Below, in pieces: positions 17,761 through 25,113 of a DNA stretch of 44,211 nt (within the stretch, counting starts at the first letter, position 1; each line of letters starts with the position of its first letter). Under the pieces are notes generated by a model. That model saw only the letters and a program-made list of their open reading frames with translations. It made no database searches and was not told the origin of the DNA. A program made the position numbers and the translations under genes. Source of the stretch: an uncultured Nitrospira sp. (GTDB lineage: Bacteria; Nitrospirota; Nitrospiria; Nitrospirales; UBA8639); the NCBI GenBank assembly GCA_902500695.1, contig CABVRQ010000033.1:1-44211 (forward strand), read 5' to 3'.

Positions 17761-17803
17761 AAAAAAGGGGAATCCTCATTGGTGATGGATTCCCCCTTTT
17801 TTT
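17761..17803 (+). terminator. Rho-independent terminator after the hybrid kinase
   Basis: A strong hairpin: AAAAAGGGGAATCC, an 11-base loop, then GGATTCCCCCTTTTT continuing into a T-run. It lies about 60 bases after the kinase stop. The A-rich 5' arm makes it potentially active in both directions, which would also serve the convergent methyltransferase gene. Confidence 0.9.
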
Positions 17804-17871
17804 GTGGCCACTGATTTTAGCAATGCCCTGCCTACGGTTTTTGAAGATAGGTAATGAGCTTCGCTTGCTGA

Positions 17872-18825
17872 TTAATTCTTTATGACAACCAAAAATAAGT
17901 TGACACCTTCAGGCTCCTGTTCAATGCGGATTTGATTCTCTGTAAACCCGCATTCCTGGGCAAGCCTGCGAAGGTGCATTTTGCTCCGATGAAATAAATC
18001 CCATTTGAAAAGTTCCATGTAGCCGCGACTGGGATTTTCAATAGTAAAATTTCCAATTACCATTTTTCCATTTGGTTTGAGAAGACCGAAGAACCTTTTT
18101 AAGGTTCGCTTGAAGATCTCGTCATTGAAATAATCAAATAAACCAGCCGACCAAATCAGGTGGTATGTTTTATTCGGTGAAAAACGAAACACATTCTTGT
18201 GCGTAAATTGAATGTGAGCAAGGAAGTCACGACAAAGGTCCTTGGCATAATTGATGGCATTCGCGTCCTGATCAACGCAATCGATCTCAATTTTTGATGT
18301 CCCAAGAACCTTGAGGGCTTCATACATATCCCGACCAGGGCCGGAGGCTAGGTTGAGAATATGGCTGGTGGAGGGGGTTTCCATTTTTGTTTTCCATAAT
18401 TGGTCAAGGAAAAATGACAATCGATTTCTGACTGCCTTAGGTGCTTTTTGGGCATGAAAATACTGATCCCACTTTATTAAAGATGGGTTCGATGATGTGT
18501 AGTAATTGTATATTTTTTCAATGATTTGATAATCGCCTGCATATCCTAACGGTTTATGGTACGCCCAACCTTGAATGGTTTCGGGCGAAAGGGCTTCTCC
18601 GAAAGCAGCTCGAATTGAATTTAATTGATCAGCGGAAAATATCTTGTGTATGTTTCCACCAGAAAACTGTTGCAGGAGTGTATTCAGCATGGGATAGTCT
18701 GTTGGGTCTGGCCCTCCTTTTTTTGAGAATCTGGAAATGAGTTCAGACGTGCCTTGGGCAAGTTTTTGAATTTCTGTGGCACTGTTTGGGAAAAACTGGG
18801 AAAGTGGGATAGTGTGTGGAAACAT
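17872..18825 (-). CDS. Class I SAM-dependent methyltransferase
   Basis: 317 residues from ATG 18825, chosen because a near-perfect AAAGGAGG ribosome binding site lies six bases upstream; the frame extends 20 codons further but without one. Methyltransferase motif I is I-L-N-L-A-S-G-P-G-R-D (about 156-166), then an acidic I-D-C-V-D-Q-D end of strand 2 and the later Y-H-L-I-W-S-A-G-L-F-D-Y-F. An N-terminal helical domain with H-K-P-L-G-Y-A-G-D-Y resembles the group often annotated as PhcB-like (3-hydroxypalmitate methyl ester synthesis) proteins; that link is recalled, not tested, and the substrate is unknown. Convergent with the kinase operon. Confidence 0.8.
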   Translation of the reverse strand: MFPHTIPLSQFFPNSATEIQKLAQGTSELISRFSKKGGPDPTDYPMLNTLLQQFSGGNIHKIFSADQLNSIRAAFGEALSPETIQGWAYHKPLGYAGDYQIIEKIYNYYTSSNPSLIKWDQYFHAQKAPKAVRNRLSFFLDQLWKTKMETPSTSHILNLASGPGRDMYEALKVLGTSKIEIDCVDQDANAINYAKDLCRDFLAHIQFTHKNVFRFSPNKTYHLIWSAGLFDYFNDEIFKRTLKRFFGLLKPNGKMVIGNFTIENPSRGYMELFKWDLFHRSKMHLRRLAQECGFTENQIRIEQEPEGVNLFLVVIKN

Positions 18826-19339
18826 AGGAAACCTCCTTTTGGTGTTTAAAGGAAACAGATGGTTGAAAATGTCCCGGAACGTCAAAGACGGTAGGGATGG
18901 GGATGCACAGCGTGAGAATGGGAAAAGATTGTGAACGAAAGAATATCTTAATGTTCCCCTGATGGGGGGACTGGGGAAGGGTAATTCCTGGTCCGGAATT
19001 CGTCCGCATAGTTGGACAAAGACCCGGGATTCCTGAAGGTTGACCGCTAAAAGAGGTTTGGAGATTTCATCGGACTGTGTCTATTCCTCCAAATCTTATA
19101 AAATGAAGGGACATGTGGAGGGGGAGCACATGAAAAGGAATAAAACGGTCCTGCTTAGTGGACGGGACATTACCCGATCTTAAAGACGCGTGTCTAGAAA
19201 AACTAATGTGACGTTTCCGTAGAATTTCATGTAATGGATTACATTCTTGCGACTGCTAGATTAAATTGATCTTTTGGTTTATCTTTTAATTGGTTCGTAG
19301 CATGGAAAGATTGTCGTGATTGGGATGGAGGCTTGCGCT
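18826..19339. other. Gene-poor region between the methyltransferase and the response-regulator stub
   Basis: About 510 bases without a convincing gene. One 17-codon ORF (ATG 19130 to TAA 19183, M-K-R-N-K-T-V-L-L-S-G-R-D-I) has a strong GGAGGGGGAG ribosome binding site and could be a leader peptide or the stump of a deleted gene. An operator-like palindrome lies at 19229-19244. Nothing else was recognised. Confidence 0.4.
19229..19244. promoter_or_regulatory. ATGTAAT-GG-ATTACAT palindrome
   Basis: Perfect seven-base arms around GG, about 95 bases upstream of the response-regulator stub. This is a typical size for a dimeric transcription-factor site. It may have controlled the now-truncated regulator gene or may act on mutY. 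Confidence 0.4.
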
Positions 19340-19408
19340 ATGGTGGCTAGGATTCAATCTTTAAAAATTATTCTTGTCGATGACAAAGATGAAAAAAACT
19401 CCAGGTAA
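19340..19408 (+). pseudogene. Response-regulator N-terminal stub overlapping mutY
   Basis: ATG 19340, preceded by GGATGGAGG at a normal distance, opens a 22-codon frame: M-V-A-R-I-Q-S-L-K-I-I-L-V-D-D then K-D-E-K-N-S-R and stop. L-K-I-I-L-V-D-D is the beta-1 strand and acidic pair that begins receiver domains. Coding similarity ends right after the D-D, so the rest of a regulator seems deleted and joined to the start of mutY. The stub's stop lies 19 bases inside mutY (ATG 19389), so it may now work as a translated leader coupled to mutY. Confidence 0.5.
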
Positions 19409-20096
19409 AAAAAAATCTAAGCCTTCTGCCAAGGTTGTGCATGGCATTCCAAAAAATAAAAAAGAAAAGTTTCAGAAACGCCTACTGGCATGGTATGGGG
19501 AATTCGGTCGGGATCTTCCATGGAGGAGAACATCCGATCCATATAAGATTCTGGTTTCTGAGGTCATGTTGCAACAAACGCAAGTGGATAGGGTTATTCC
19601 TAAATTCCACGAGTTTCTTGGAAAATATCCCACTCTGAAGGATCTGGCGGAAGCTCAGCCAGATGATGTTCGAAAGACGTGGTATCCCCTAGGGTACAAC
19701 ATTCGACCATACCGTCTTCATGGCATTGCCTGTGAGACGATTGAGCGGTATGGCGGAGCTATTCCCAATAAACCTGAAGAACTCCTCTCCCTAAAAGGCA
19801 TTGGTCGGTATACCGCAGGAGCCATCAGGTCATTTGCCTTTAATAAAGATGCGGCTATTTTAGACACCAATGTGATGCGGGTATTGCATCGGATATTTAT
19901 TGGGAAAGGGGAGGCCAAGAAGCAAAAGGCGGAGTTATGGTTACTCTCTGAAAAACTTATTCCTAGGGGCAAAGGATATGACTTCAACCAGGCGTTAATG
20001 GACTTTGGGGCCATGATGTGTACGGCCAGAAAGCCCATTTGTTTATTGTGTCCCATGCGGAATATCTGCCTTACCGTTTCTTCTGATGAAAAGTAA
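19389..20096 (+). CDS. mutY: A/G-specific adenine glycosylase, short form lacking the C-terminal domain
   Basis: 235 residues from ATG 19389; ATG 19380 and TTG 19374 are alternatives, none with a good ribosome binding site. It removes adenine mispaired with 8-oxoguanine. The HhH-GPD core is complete: catalytic E58 in V-S-E-V-M-L-Q-Q-T, the hairpin L-K-G-I-G-R-Y-T-A-G-A-I, catalytic D159 in I-L-D-T-N-V-M-R-V, and the 4Fe-4S ligands C211-x6-C218-x2-C221-x5-C227. It ends just after the cluster, so the MutT-like C-terminal domain of classical MutY (about 350 residues), which reads 8-oxoG, is absent. A related mismatch thymine glycosylase is an alternative. The next gene, overlapping by 11 bases, encodes a free Nudix protein. 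Confidence 0.82.
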   Translation: MKKTPGKKKSKPSAKVVHGIPKNKKEKFQKRLLAWYGEFGRDLPWRRTSDPYKILVSEVMLQQTQVDRVIPKFHEFLGKYPTLKDLAEAQPDDVRKTWYPLGYNIRPYRLHGIACETIERYGGAIPNKPEELLSLKGIGRYTAGAIRSFAFNKDAAILDTNVMRVLHRIFIGKGEAKKQKAELWLLSEKLIPRGKGYDFNQALMDFGAMMCTARKPICLLCPMRNICLTVSSDEK

Positions 20097-20496
20097 TGAG
20101 GCTCAGGAGTCGCCACCTATTGTTGTGGCGGCCGCAATTATCTGGCAGAAGGATAGGATTCTCTTGTCAAGGAGAAAGCCGGAGTCCTATCTAGGGGGGC
20201 TTTGGGAATTTCCTGGAGGAAAAAAGGAATTTGGAGAAACTCTGGAAGATTGCTTGCGCAGAGAGGTGAAAGAGGAGTTAGGGGTGGAGATAAGTGAACC
20301 CGTTTGGTTCCATGCTCTTCATTACCAGTATCCGGAAAAAATGGTGGAGTTGTATTTTTATACCTGTTCCATCATTCTGGGGATTCCTCAAGCGTTAGAG
20401 TGCGCTGAAGTCGCCTGGGTTCACAAGCATGATTTGATTTCCTATGAGTTTCCTCCTGCAGATATTCCGGTCATACGCAAAATCATTCAAGTTTGA
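20086..20496 (+). CDS. MutT-like Nudix hydrolase
   Basis: 136 residues. The Nudix box matches G-x5-E-x7-R-E-U-x-E-E-x-G-U exactly (G45 to V67: G, E51, R59-E60-V61, E63-E64, G66-V67). Length and the L-L-S-R-R-K and L-W-E-F-P-G-G-K segments are those of MutT, which hydrolyses 8-oxo-dGTP. The start lies 11 bases inside mutY, so the two are translationally linked and form an 8-oxoguanine defence pair. An alternative is that this protein supplies in trans the recognition domain missing from MutY. Confidence 0.85.
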   Translation: MKSNEAQESPPIVVAAAIIWQKDRILLSRRKPESYLGGLWEFPGGKKEFGETLEDCLRREVKEELGVEISEPVWFHALHYQYPEKMVELYFYTCSIILGIPQALECAEVAWVHKHDLISYEFPPADIPVIRKIIQV

Positions 20497-20769
20497 AATT
20501 CGGAGGAGTCAGTATATAGCAGTTCATAATATGGTTTTATCAGGACATGAAGATTATCATTCCTATCGAACCTGCTCGCGCTATTCAGCCGGAATGAACG
20601 AAATTGTTAGGGATTGACTTCGTTCCCCCACCCGTGGCCGCTCCTTACCCTGTGCTTGCCCTGTCTGTCTATTCGAAATACAGAGAAGAATGCATCCAGA
20701 AGGAAAAGGAGCTGTGAACGTTCAATATTTGCTGAAACCTTCATTCTAATTGTGGTCATTGCCATCTGA
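20497..20769. other. Non-coding stretch after the Nudix gene
   Basis: No gene, terminator or RNA was recognised. It leads into the transposase relic, so it may include eroded insertion-element sequence, but no end repeats could be seen. Confidence 0.4.
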
Positions 20770-21010
20770 GTATTCTTAGATGGCATGGTTCCTCATGTGG
20801 GGAGGGTCTGGAATGGCAACAATGACCTGAAGGTGATTCGCCAGTTTTGGGACCGCATGGGTCAGCCTCATCCGCTCATATCATTACTCACAATGGACTG
20901 GGCTTTGATTTGTCGCTTTAAGAAAAAAACGGTCCATGATTCATCAAGTAATACCACCCTTTGATGTCAAACTTGCAGAATTTCGACTGAACTCGTGTGC
21001 GAAATGATGC
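20770..21010 (+). mobile_element. Relic of an ISL3-family transposase
   Basis: From 20770 one frame reads G-R-V-W-N-G-N-N-D, then I-R-Q-F-W-D-R-M-G and L-L-T-M-D-W-A. ISL3 transposases have G-R-V-x-W-x-G-x-G-x-D, x-x-F-F-x-x-L-G and V-T-M-D-M in this order and spacing. That frame stops at 20962, and a neighbouring frame then gives F-D-V-K-L-A-E-F, like the ISL3 F-D-x-F-H-V-V-K-L-A-N-E segment. An in-frame TGA at 20767-20769 and the missing ends show it is inactive. The match is from memory of the family and needs a profile search. Confidence 0.4.
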
Positions 21011-21069
21011 CCAGGCCGGAATGAATTCATTCATCGCAGTAAATAAAGTGATGCAGACAAATATTTATT

Positions 21070-21924
21070 CTATGGAGAGGAGCTGTCCTGAAGTCGTCGA
21101 ATTTCTTCAGCTTGTTGGTCTACTATTTTTTGAAGATCTCGTAACTGGGAATTCAGTGAATCCATTGTCACGGGTGGTTCAGCTTTTTTATTAGGGGTTG
21201 TCTGTGGGCCAGGTTGAGTTAGTTGATTCTTTTTGCTGTTTGGATTTGAAGGGTCGAGACTTTGATAATCGATGCCAATCCAATGATAGGTTGATGGAAC
21301 TGTCATGAAGGCTTGGACTTCTTCAGTCCTTATGACAGCTTCCTGGTGGAAAAAAGTCAAAGAGGTTGCCTGGCTCTTACGAGAGGAACGTTGCATTTTG
21401 GGAGATTCCGCAGGGTAGGGTGTCAAATTTTTTAAAGTCAGCAGTAGAAAGGATGGAGGAAAAACGGCGAGCGTTCCCTGGGCAGAAAAGAAAGGCTCAT
21501 CAGTCGGTGAACACTTGAAATGGATAATTTCCTCCGGTGTGACCTGAGAAAATGCCATGGATATATGATGTGCCAAAAAATCTATTTGTGAGGGAGAGAA
21601 TGGTGAAACGGGGTGGTGAGTTGAAAGCAGTAATTGTTGGAGTATGCCTTCCTCTTGATTTATGGCTATTCCCTTTAAAATTTTGGCGATAAGAGATTCT
21701 GAAAGAAGTACTGGATGTCTGGGGGTCTTCTTAAGAGTGTGGGAGGTTTTTAGGGAAATAATGCACTCAGGCCCATCCTGGAGAACTGTTTCTACTTCAG
21801 GAGTCCAAGAGCACTGCAGGTTGAAGGTCGTCAGGGTAGCGACAATCAGGCATCGTCCGGTAAATCCTATCGGTTTGAAATGACGTAAAGACGGAGTGAA
21901 TGAATGTAGAAGTGCTTGGATCAC
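21070..21924 (-). CDS. Exported hypothetical protein with C-terminal coiled coil
   Basis: 284 residues from a GTG start. A hydrophobic segment (C-L-I-V-A-T-L-T-T-F) near residue 30 predicts export or a membrane anchor; the Cys of N-L-Q-C-S does not sit in a good lipobox. The middle has the mixed strand and helix character of a globular domain and includes an I-H-F-K-C-S segment. A Pro/Gln-rich linker leads to a C-terminal heptad-like helix (L-N-S-Q-L-R-D-L-Q-K-I-V). It lies 70 bases downstream of the CADD/PqqC-like gene on the same strand. Function not recognised. Confidence 0.65.
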   Translation of the reverse strand: MIQALLHSFTPSLRHFKPIGFTGRCLIVATLTTFNLQCSWTPEVETVLQDGPECIISLKTSHTLKKTPRHPVLLSESLIAKILKGIAINQEEGILQQLLLSTHHPVSPFSPSQIDFLAHHISMAFSQVTPEEIIHFKCSPTDEPFFSAQGTLAVFPPSFLLLTLKNLTPYPAESPKMQRSSRKSQATSLTFFHQEAVIRTEEVQAFMTVPSTYHWIGIDYQSLDPSNPNSKKNQLTQPGPQTTPNKKAEPPVTMDSLNSQLRDLQKIVDQQAEEIRRLQDSSSP

Positions 21925-21994
21925 TTCGCCAGTTGTTCAGGAGTCAAGAGCCAGAATTTTCCGGACAGCAATGGAGAAGGTAAATTGATGGTGA

Positions 21995-22741
21995 TTAAAT
22001 CTGTCGAATTCCACAGGCACGGGCAATTCCCTCCTGATAGCGTGACCACAAGTTCAGCGTCTCTTCTAGGAGAGAGAGAACCTTGATCTGATCACTGCTT
22101 TCATCTGTGTGATGGGTAACCATGTCATAGACAGTTTTGCGGGATCCTGCGGAAAACATATGTTGTGCGCGAATATAATCCATAAATGCTGGTGATAAGC
22201 CTTGGTGCTGACTTAAATAATGTTTCCGGACGATATCTTCGATCTCCTCCTGGTTTTGTGCCGGCTTCGGGTAGAGCACTTCTTCCGGATCGTTGGCAGT
22301 TCCTTTAATGAAAATTGAGAGCACCGCCGCTCCCACCGACCAGTCTTCATCCTGGCATATTTGATTTAACCATTCTCGATATCCCCGGCTCGATGCCAAC
22401 AGTTCCACATCCCGAAACCCCGCCCGATCAAATCCAAGTCCATTCATCATGTGGAGAAAAAGTTCTTGGTGAGGTTGCCCAAGTGAAAACCCACCGGTTT
22501 CTTCTTCATAAATTATTGTGGCGAGCAGCCGGCGAGCTTCCCATGGAGGATTTTTCCCGAGAATTTGAGCGAGAAGCACAGAGAAATCTCTAACATAGAC
22601 GACGTATTCCTGATGAAAGTAAATATTCAATTTTTCTTTGGTAATTGTGCTTCCTTCCAAAAATGGAGTGGCCCAATGGTGTTTTCGGCGAAGCACATCA
22701 AATATGCGGTCACGAAATTGTTCTGGTGAAAGTTTTCTCAT
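21995..22741 (-). CDS. CADD/PqqC-like iron-containing redox enzyme
   Basis: 248 residues with the all-helical heme-oxygenase-like fold of the PqqC/TenA/CADD group. It has H-Q-E-Y, E-E-E-T-G-G and a downstream H-Y-x-x-x-H-Q-G segment that can supply His and Glu ligands to a metal centre, fitting the di-metal oxidases (HDO group) better than cofactor-free PqqC. No other pqq gene is nearby, so PQQ synthesis is unlikely. CADD-type enzymes in Chlamydia and Nitrosomonas supply p-aminobenzoate for folate; a similar role is possible here but is inference. Confidence 0.72.
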   Translation of the reverse strand: MRKLSPEQFRDRIFDVLRRKHHWATPFLEGSTITKEKLNIYFHQEYVVYVRDFSVLLAQILGKNPPWEARRLLATIIYEEETGGFSLGQPHQELFLHMMNGLGFDRAGFRDVELLASSRGYREWLNQICQDEDWSVGAAVLSIFIKGTANDPEEVLYPKPAQNQEEIEDIVRKHYLSQHQGLSPAFMDYIRAQHMFSAGSRKTVYDMVTHHTDESSDQIKVLSLLEETLNLWSRYQEGIARACGIRQI

Positions 22742-22880
22742 ATAGAGGGGTTATCCCTTATCTCGGTCTATTTTCATGAAAAGAAAAGGTAGGGTTTTGA
22801 AAAGGTATGAGATTATGATAGACAGTGTAAGTGCCTATGTAATGAAATTATATTATCACATATTAAAGGAGTCAGTAACA

Positions 22881-23165
22881 ATGCAACCCATTAACCTTGC
22901 CGATCCTGCGGCCATTTTAGAATTTTTAGCGGACGTGACTCTGCGTGGCGAAGGGGTCACTGCAGAAAATCTAATGGAATATGTGATGGACGAAGGATTT
23001 ACCGAGCCAACCTACTTGAGTGCCAAAGGGGAAGATCCTCTGGCATTCTACCAGGGGCAACCGAATGCTTGGGGAATTTATCAAATCCGTGAATGGAAAC
23101 GAGTCTTAGTTATTTCTGGAGGAGCAGGAAAGGAAAGGCGAGCTCAAATTACAGAAACTCCTTAA
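22881..23165 (+). CDS. Small hypothetical protein (94 residues)
   Basis: The ATG at 22881 is chosen over upstream in-frame ATGs because AAAGGAG lies at the right distance before it. The product is acidic and compact, with an N-terminal helix (A-A-I-L-E-F-L-A-D-V) and a strand-like end (W-K-R-V-L-V-I-S-G-G-A-G). No signal peptide or known motif. It is divergent from the CADD/PqqC-like gene. Confidence 0.6.
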   Translation: MQPINLADPAAILEFLADVTLRGEGVTAENLMEYVMDEGFTEPTYLSAKGEDPLAFYQGQPNAWGIYQIREWKRVLVISGGAGKERRAQITETP

Positions 23166-23262
23166 GCAAATCCCAATTATGAGTCATGATAGCATGGGGA
23201 GTGTCTTATCCTTTTCTGATGAGGCGTGCTTGCCTACATCATCTGGTTGCCAGGAATCTATC

Positions 23263-23703
23263 TCAATACCAGCCTCCTATTAATTTTCCTTCTTCAAAAT
23301 AGAGATATCTGTGCTTAATTGTGCTTGAATCAATCCAGTCTTCATAGACCCATTCTTCTCGTCGTATCCCTTTTTCTGTATAGCTGACATTCATTTGATA
23401 GGGGGAGCCCCAGGCATCCATCACTTGTTCACGACTCATGCCAGCCATAACCGATTTGTCTTGTAGGTGTTGTTCAAAGGTTGGGTCGAGTAATCGAGGT
23501 ACGACCCCCCACCAGAGCATCCACAGTGCAAAGGCTACTAAAAACCCATATATTGTCAGCCGAACTGGGCGTCGACAGATCCATGGCGTAATTTGAGATT
23601 CGCTGCTTGTCGGCTGAGAGAGGTCTTCAGCCTCCTGGCGGGAATTGCTTCTTTCCTCAGAGAGAGAAGGAGGAGATATTTTTAGATTTTCGTGTGTTAA
23701 CAT
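23263..23703 (-). CDS. Single-pass membrane protein with BamE/SmpA-like domain
   Basis: 146 residues: a hydrophilic Ser/Glu-rich N-terminus, one membrane segment (L-T-I-Y-G-F-L-V-A-F-A-L-W-M-L-W-W-G), then a short domain with G-M-S-R-E-Q-V-M-D-A-W-G-S-P, the pattern of SmpA/OmlA/BamE-type folds (G-M-x-x-x-x-V-x-x-x-x-G-x-P), followed by strands ending at G-G-W-Y. The fold hints at an envelope role; it has no lipoprotein signal, so it is not BamE itself. Confidence 0.65.
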   Translation of the reverse strand: MLTHENLKISPPSLSEERSNSRQEAEDLSQPTSSESQITPWICRRPVRLTIYGFLVAFALWMLWWGVVPRLLDPTFEQHLQDKSVMAGMSREQVMDAWGSPYQMNVSYTEKGIRREEWVYEDWIDSSTIKHRYLYFEEGKLIGGWY

Positions 23704-23765
23704 AATTAAGGTAATTTACTCATCACTCTAGCAGTGGATTTCAAGGCGGGTCAAGGCAAAGCCGT

Positions 23766-24119
23766 ATGTTTCTTGAAGTTGAACAGAACCCCAATTTTGA
23801 TGGTTCGTATTTCATGCGGTTTAAGGAGTTGGGGCCTCCTCGGAGGGTTTCACATGTGAAATCCTATGATCGGAATTCCCAGGGAGAATGGTGTGTGGTG
23901 ACCGGGTGGTGTGAGGATGCTGATCAACCATTTCAGCCTGCTTATGCCCAAATGGTAGAAGATTCCGGTTCCGGATCAACGTTTATTGTTTTTGGAGGAA
24001 GCTGGGGTATTCGATTGAAACTCGAAAGCGATACAAATGATTGGAATATCGAAGATGCCAATCAATGGGGCGAAGGTTATTTATCAATCGGAGAAGAACG
24101 GGATCTTCGATATGAGTAA
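23766..24119 (+). CDS. Hypothetical protein (117 residues)
   Basis: Acidic soluble protein rich in Trp, Tyr and Gly, predicted mostly beta. AAGG lies before the ATG. No known motif. It is convergent with the exported protein gene downstream (44-base gap). Confidence 0.55.
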   Translation: MFLEVEQNPNFDGSYFMRFKELGPPRRVSHVKSYDRNSQGEWCVVTGWCEDADQPFQPAYAQMVEDSGSGSTFIVFGGSWGIRLKLESDTNDWNIEDANQWGEGYLSIGEERDLRYE

Positions 24120-24163
24120 CGTCGAGGAGAGGTCAAGTTTCAAGCAAAAATCCTGGAAGCAGA

Positions 24164-24973
24164 TTACTCATCGTAGTGAGGCTGAGGAACGGATTTGACC
24201 GGTGGCGAAGGAGGAGGAAGACGTTCCTGAAATTCAGGTGAATAGGGATTGAGTGTGGATTCATGGGTTAATCGTTGCTGAGTCTTCACGATTTGAAGGC
24301 TTTGGGTGGTGATTTCCAATCGGTCAATCGGAGTGTCAATTGAAAGAATGTTGGGAATTCCATTAATGGCAAACAATTGATAGGCTAGAGACCATGCGAG
24401 ATTTCTTTTTCCCTGTTCCTTGACGATGAAATCTGCCTCCCGTGACGGCTCACCCTTAAAAATCAGGATCCAGAGATTGGATCGAAAGGTTGGGGCTGAT
24501 TGTTCTATTGGGGGGATAAATTCAGGGACGAGCGAAGGAATGCTTCTTATGGGAACCGCAGGGGAAAATTCCACTTCACATCGTTGCACATACAGGGTTG
24601 GAAGGTTCTTGCCTTCATTTAAATCGGGAATGTACGCGAAAGAATACCGAACTTGAATACCATTTCGAACGTAGGTGTACACGTCCTCGCCATTTCCTGG
24701 TGAAACCAAATTTTTGAAATATTTTTCCCAATCGGGGAATGTATAATAGCTAAAAACACGGAGGGCGGCCTTTCGTGATCGGACTGCCTTCGGCATTCCT
24801 AATGTTTGGCGTAGTTCTTCCTGGGTTAAACCCAAATAGCCATCTTCGAAGTAGGGTTTGGCTACGGCAGGGGTAGGCCATAAGAATCCTCCTGTGTTAC
24901 AAAGTAGGGAGGCCAAAACAGCAAAGGCAATCCATGCAGTAGGCCTTTTACAAAGTGAGAAGGAAAATGTCAT
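24164..24973 (-). CDS. Exported hypothetical protein
   Basis: 269 residues with a clear signal peptide: a basic start, the hydrophobic run W-I-A-F-A-V-L-A-S-L-L and cleavage after A-V-A. A short early motif, G-L-T-Q-E-E-L-R-Q-T-L-G-M-P, again resembles the G-x-x-x-x-x-V-x-x-x-x-G-x-P pattern of small BamE-like domains, as in the membrane protein gene at 23263. The C-terminus is Pro-rich and disordered. Periplasmic or outer-membrane associated. An inverted repeat sits directly before the start codon. Confidence 0.65.
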   Translation of the reverse strand: MTFSFSLCKRPTAWIAFAVLASLLCNTGGFLWPTPAVAKPYFEDGYLGLTQEELRQTLGMPKAVRSRKAALRVFSYYTFPDWEKYFKNLVSPGNGEDVYTYVRNGIQVRYSFAYIPDLNEGKNLPTLYVQRCEVEFSPAVPIRSIPSLVPEFIPPIEQSAPTFRSNLWILIFKGEPSREADFIVKEQGKRNLAWSLAYQLFAINGIPNILSIDTPIDRLEITTQSLQIVKTQQRLTHESTLNPYSPEFQERLPPPSPPVKSVPQPHYDE

Positions 24974-24978
24974 AAAAA

Positions 24979-25000
24979 GATGACTTGCAGTTTTGTCATC
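24979..25000 (-). promoter_or_regulatory. Inverted repeat just before the exported-protein start codon
   Basis: GATGAC-N10-GTCATC, perfect six-base arms, ending five bases before the ATG at 24973. In the mRNA the stem would cover the ribosome-binding position, where no Shine-Dalgarno is visible; as DNA it could be an operator in the gap shared with metH. Confidence 0.35.
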
Positions 25001-25113
25001 CTATTTCTTGAAATTCCTGGAAGTCAAGATAATGATGCTTGAGGATGGGGAAATAAGGTTGAGTTGTTGCCCGCGAGTTGAGATGTATTTTGATTGATGA
25101 GGGGGGGGTAAGA

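Noticed and set aside
20740..20769. Prepilin-like F-I-L-I-V-V-I-A-I stretch before the transposase relic
   Set aside because: Stops at once with TGA and lacks a prepilin peptidase site; hydrophobic run is likely chance.
24974..25113. Possible cobalamin or SAM riboswitch before metH
   Set aside because: No B12-box or SAM-type core sequence in the 140-base gap.
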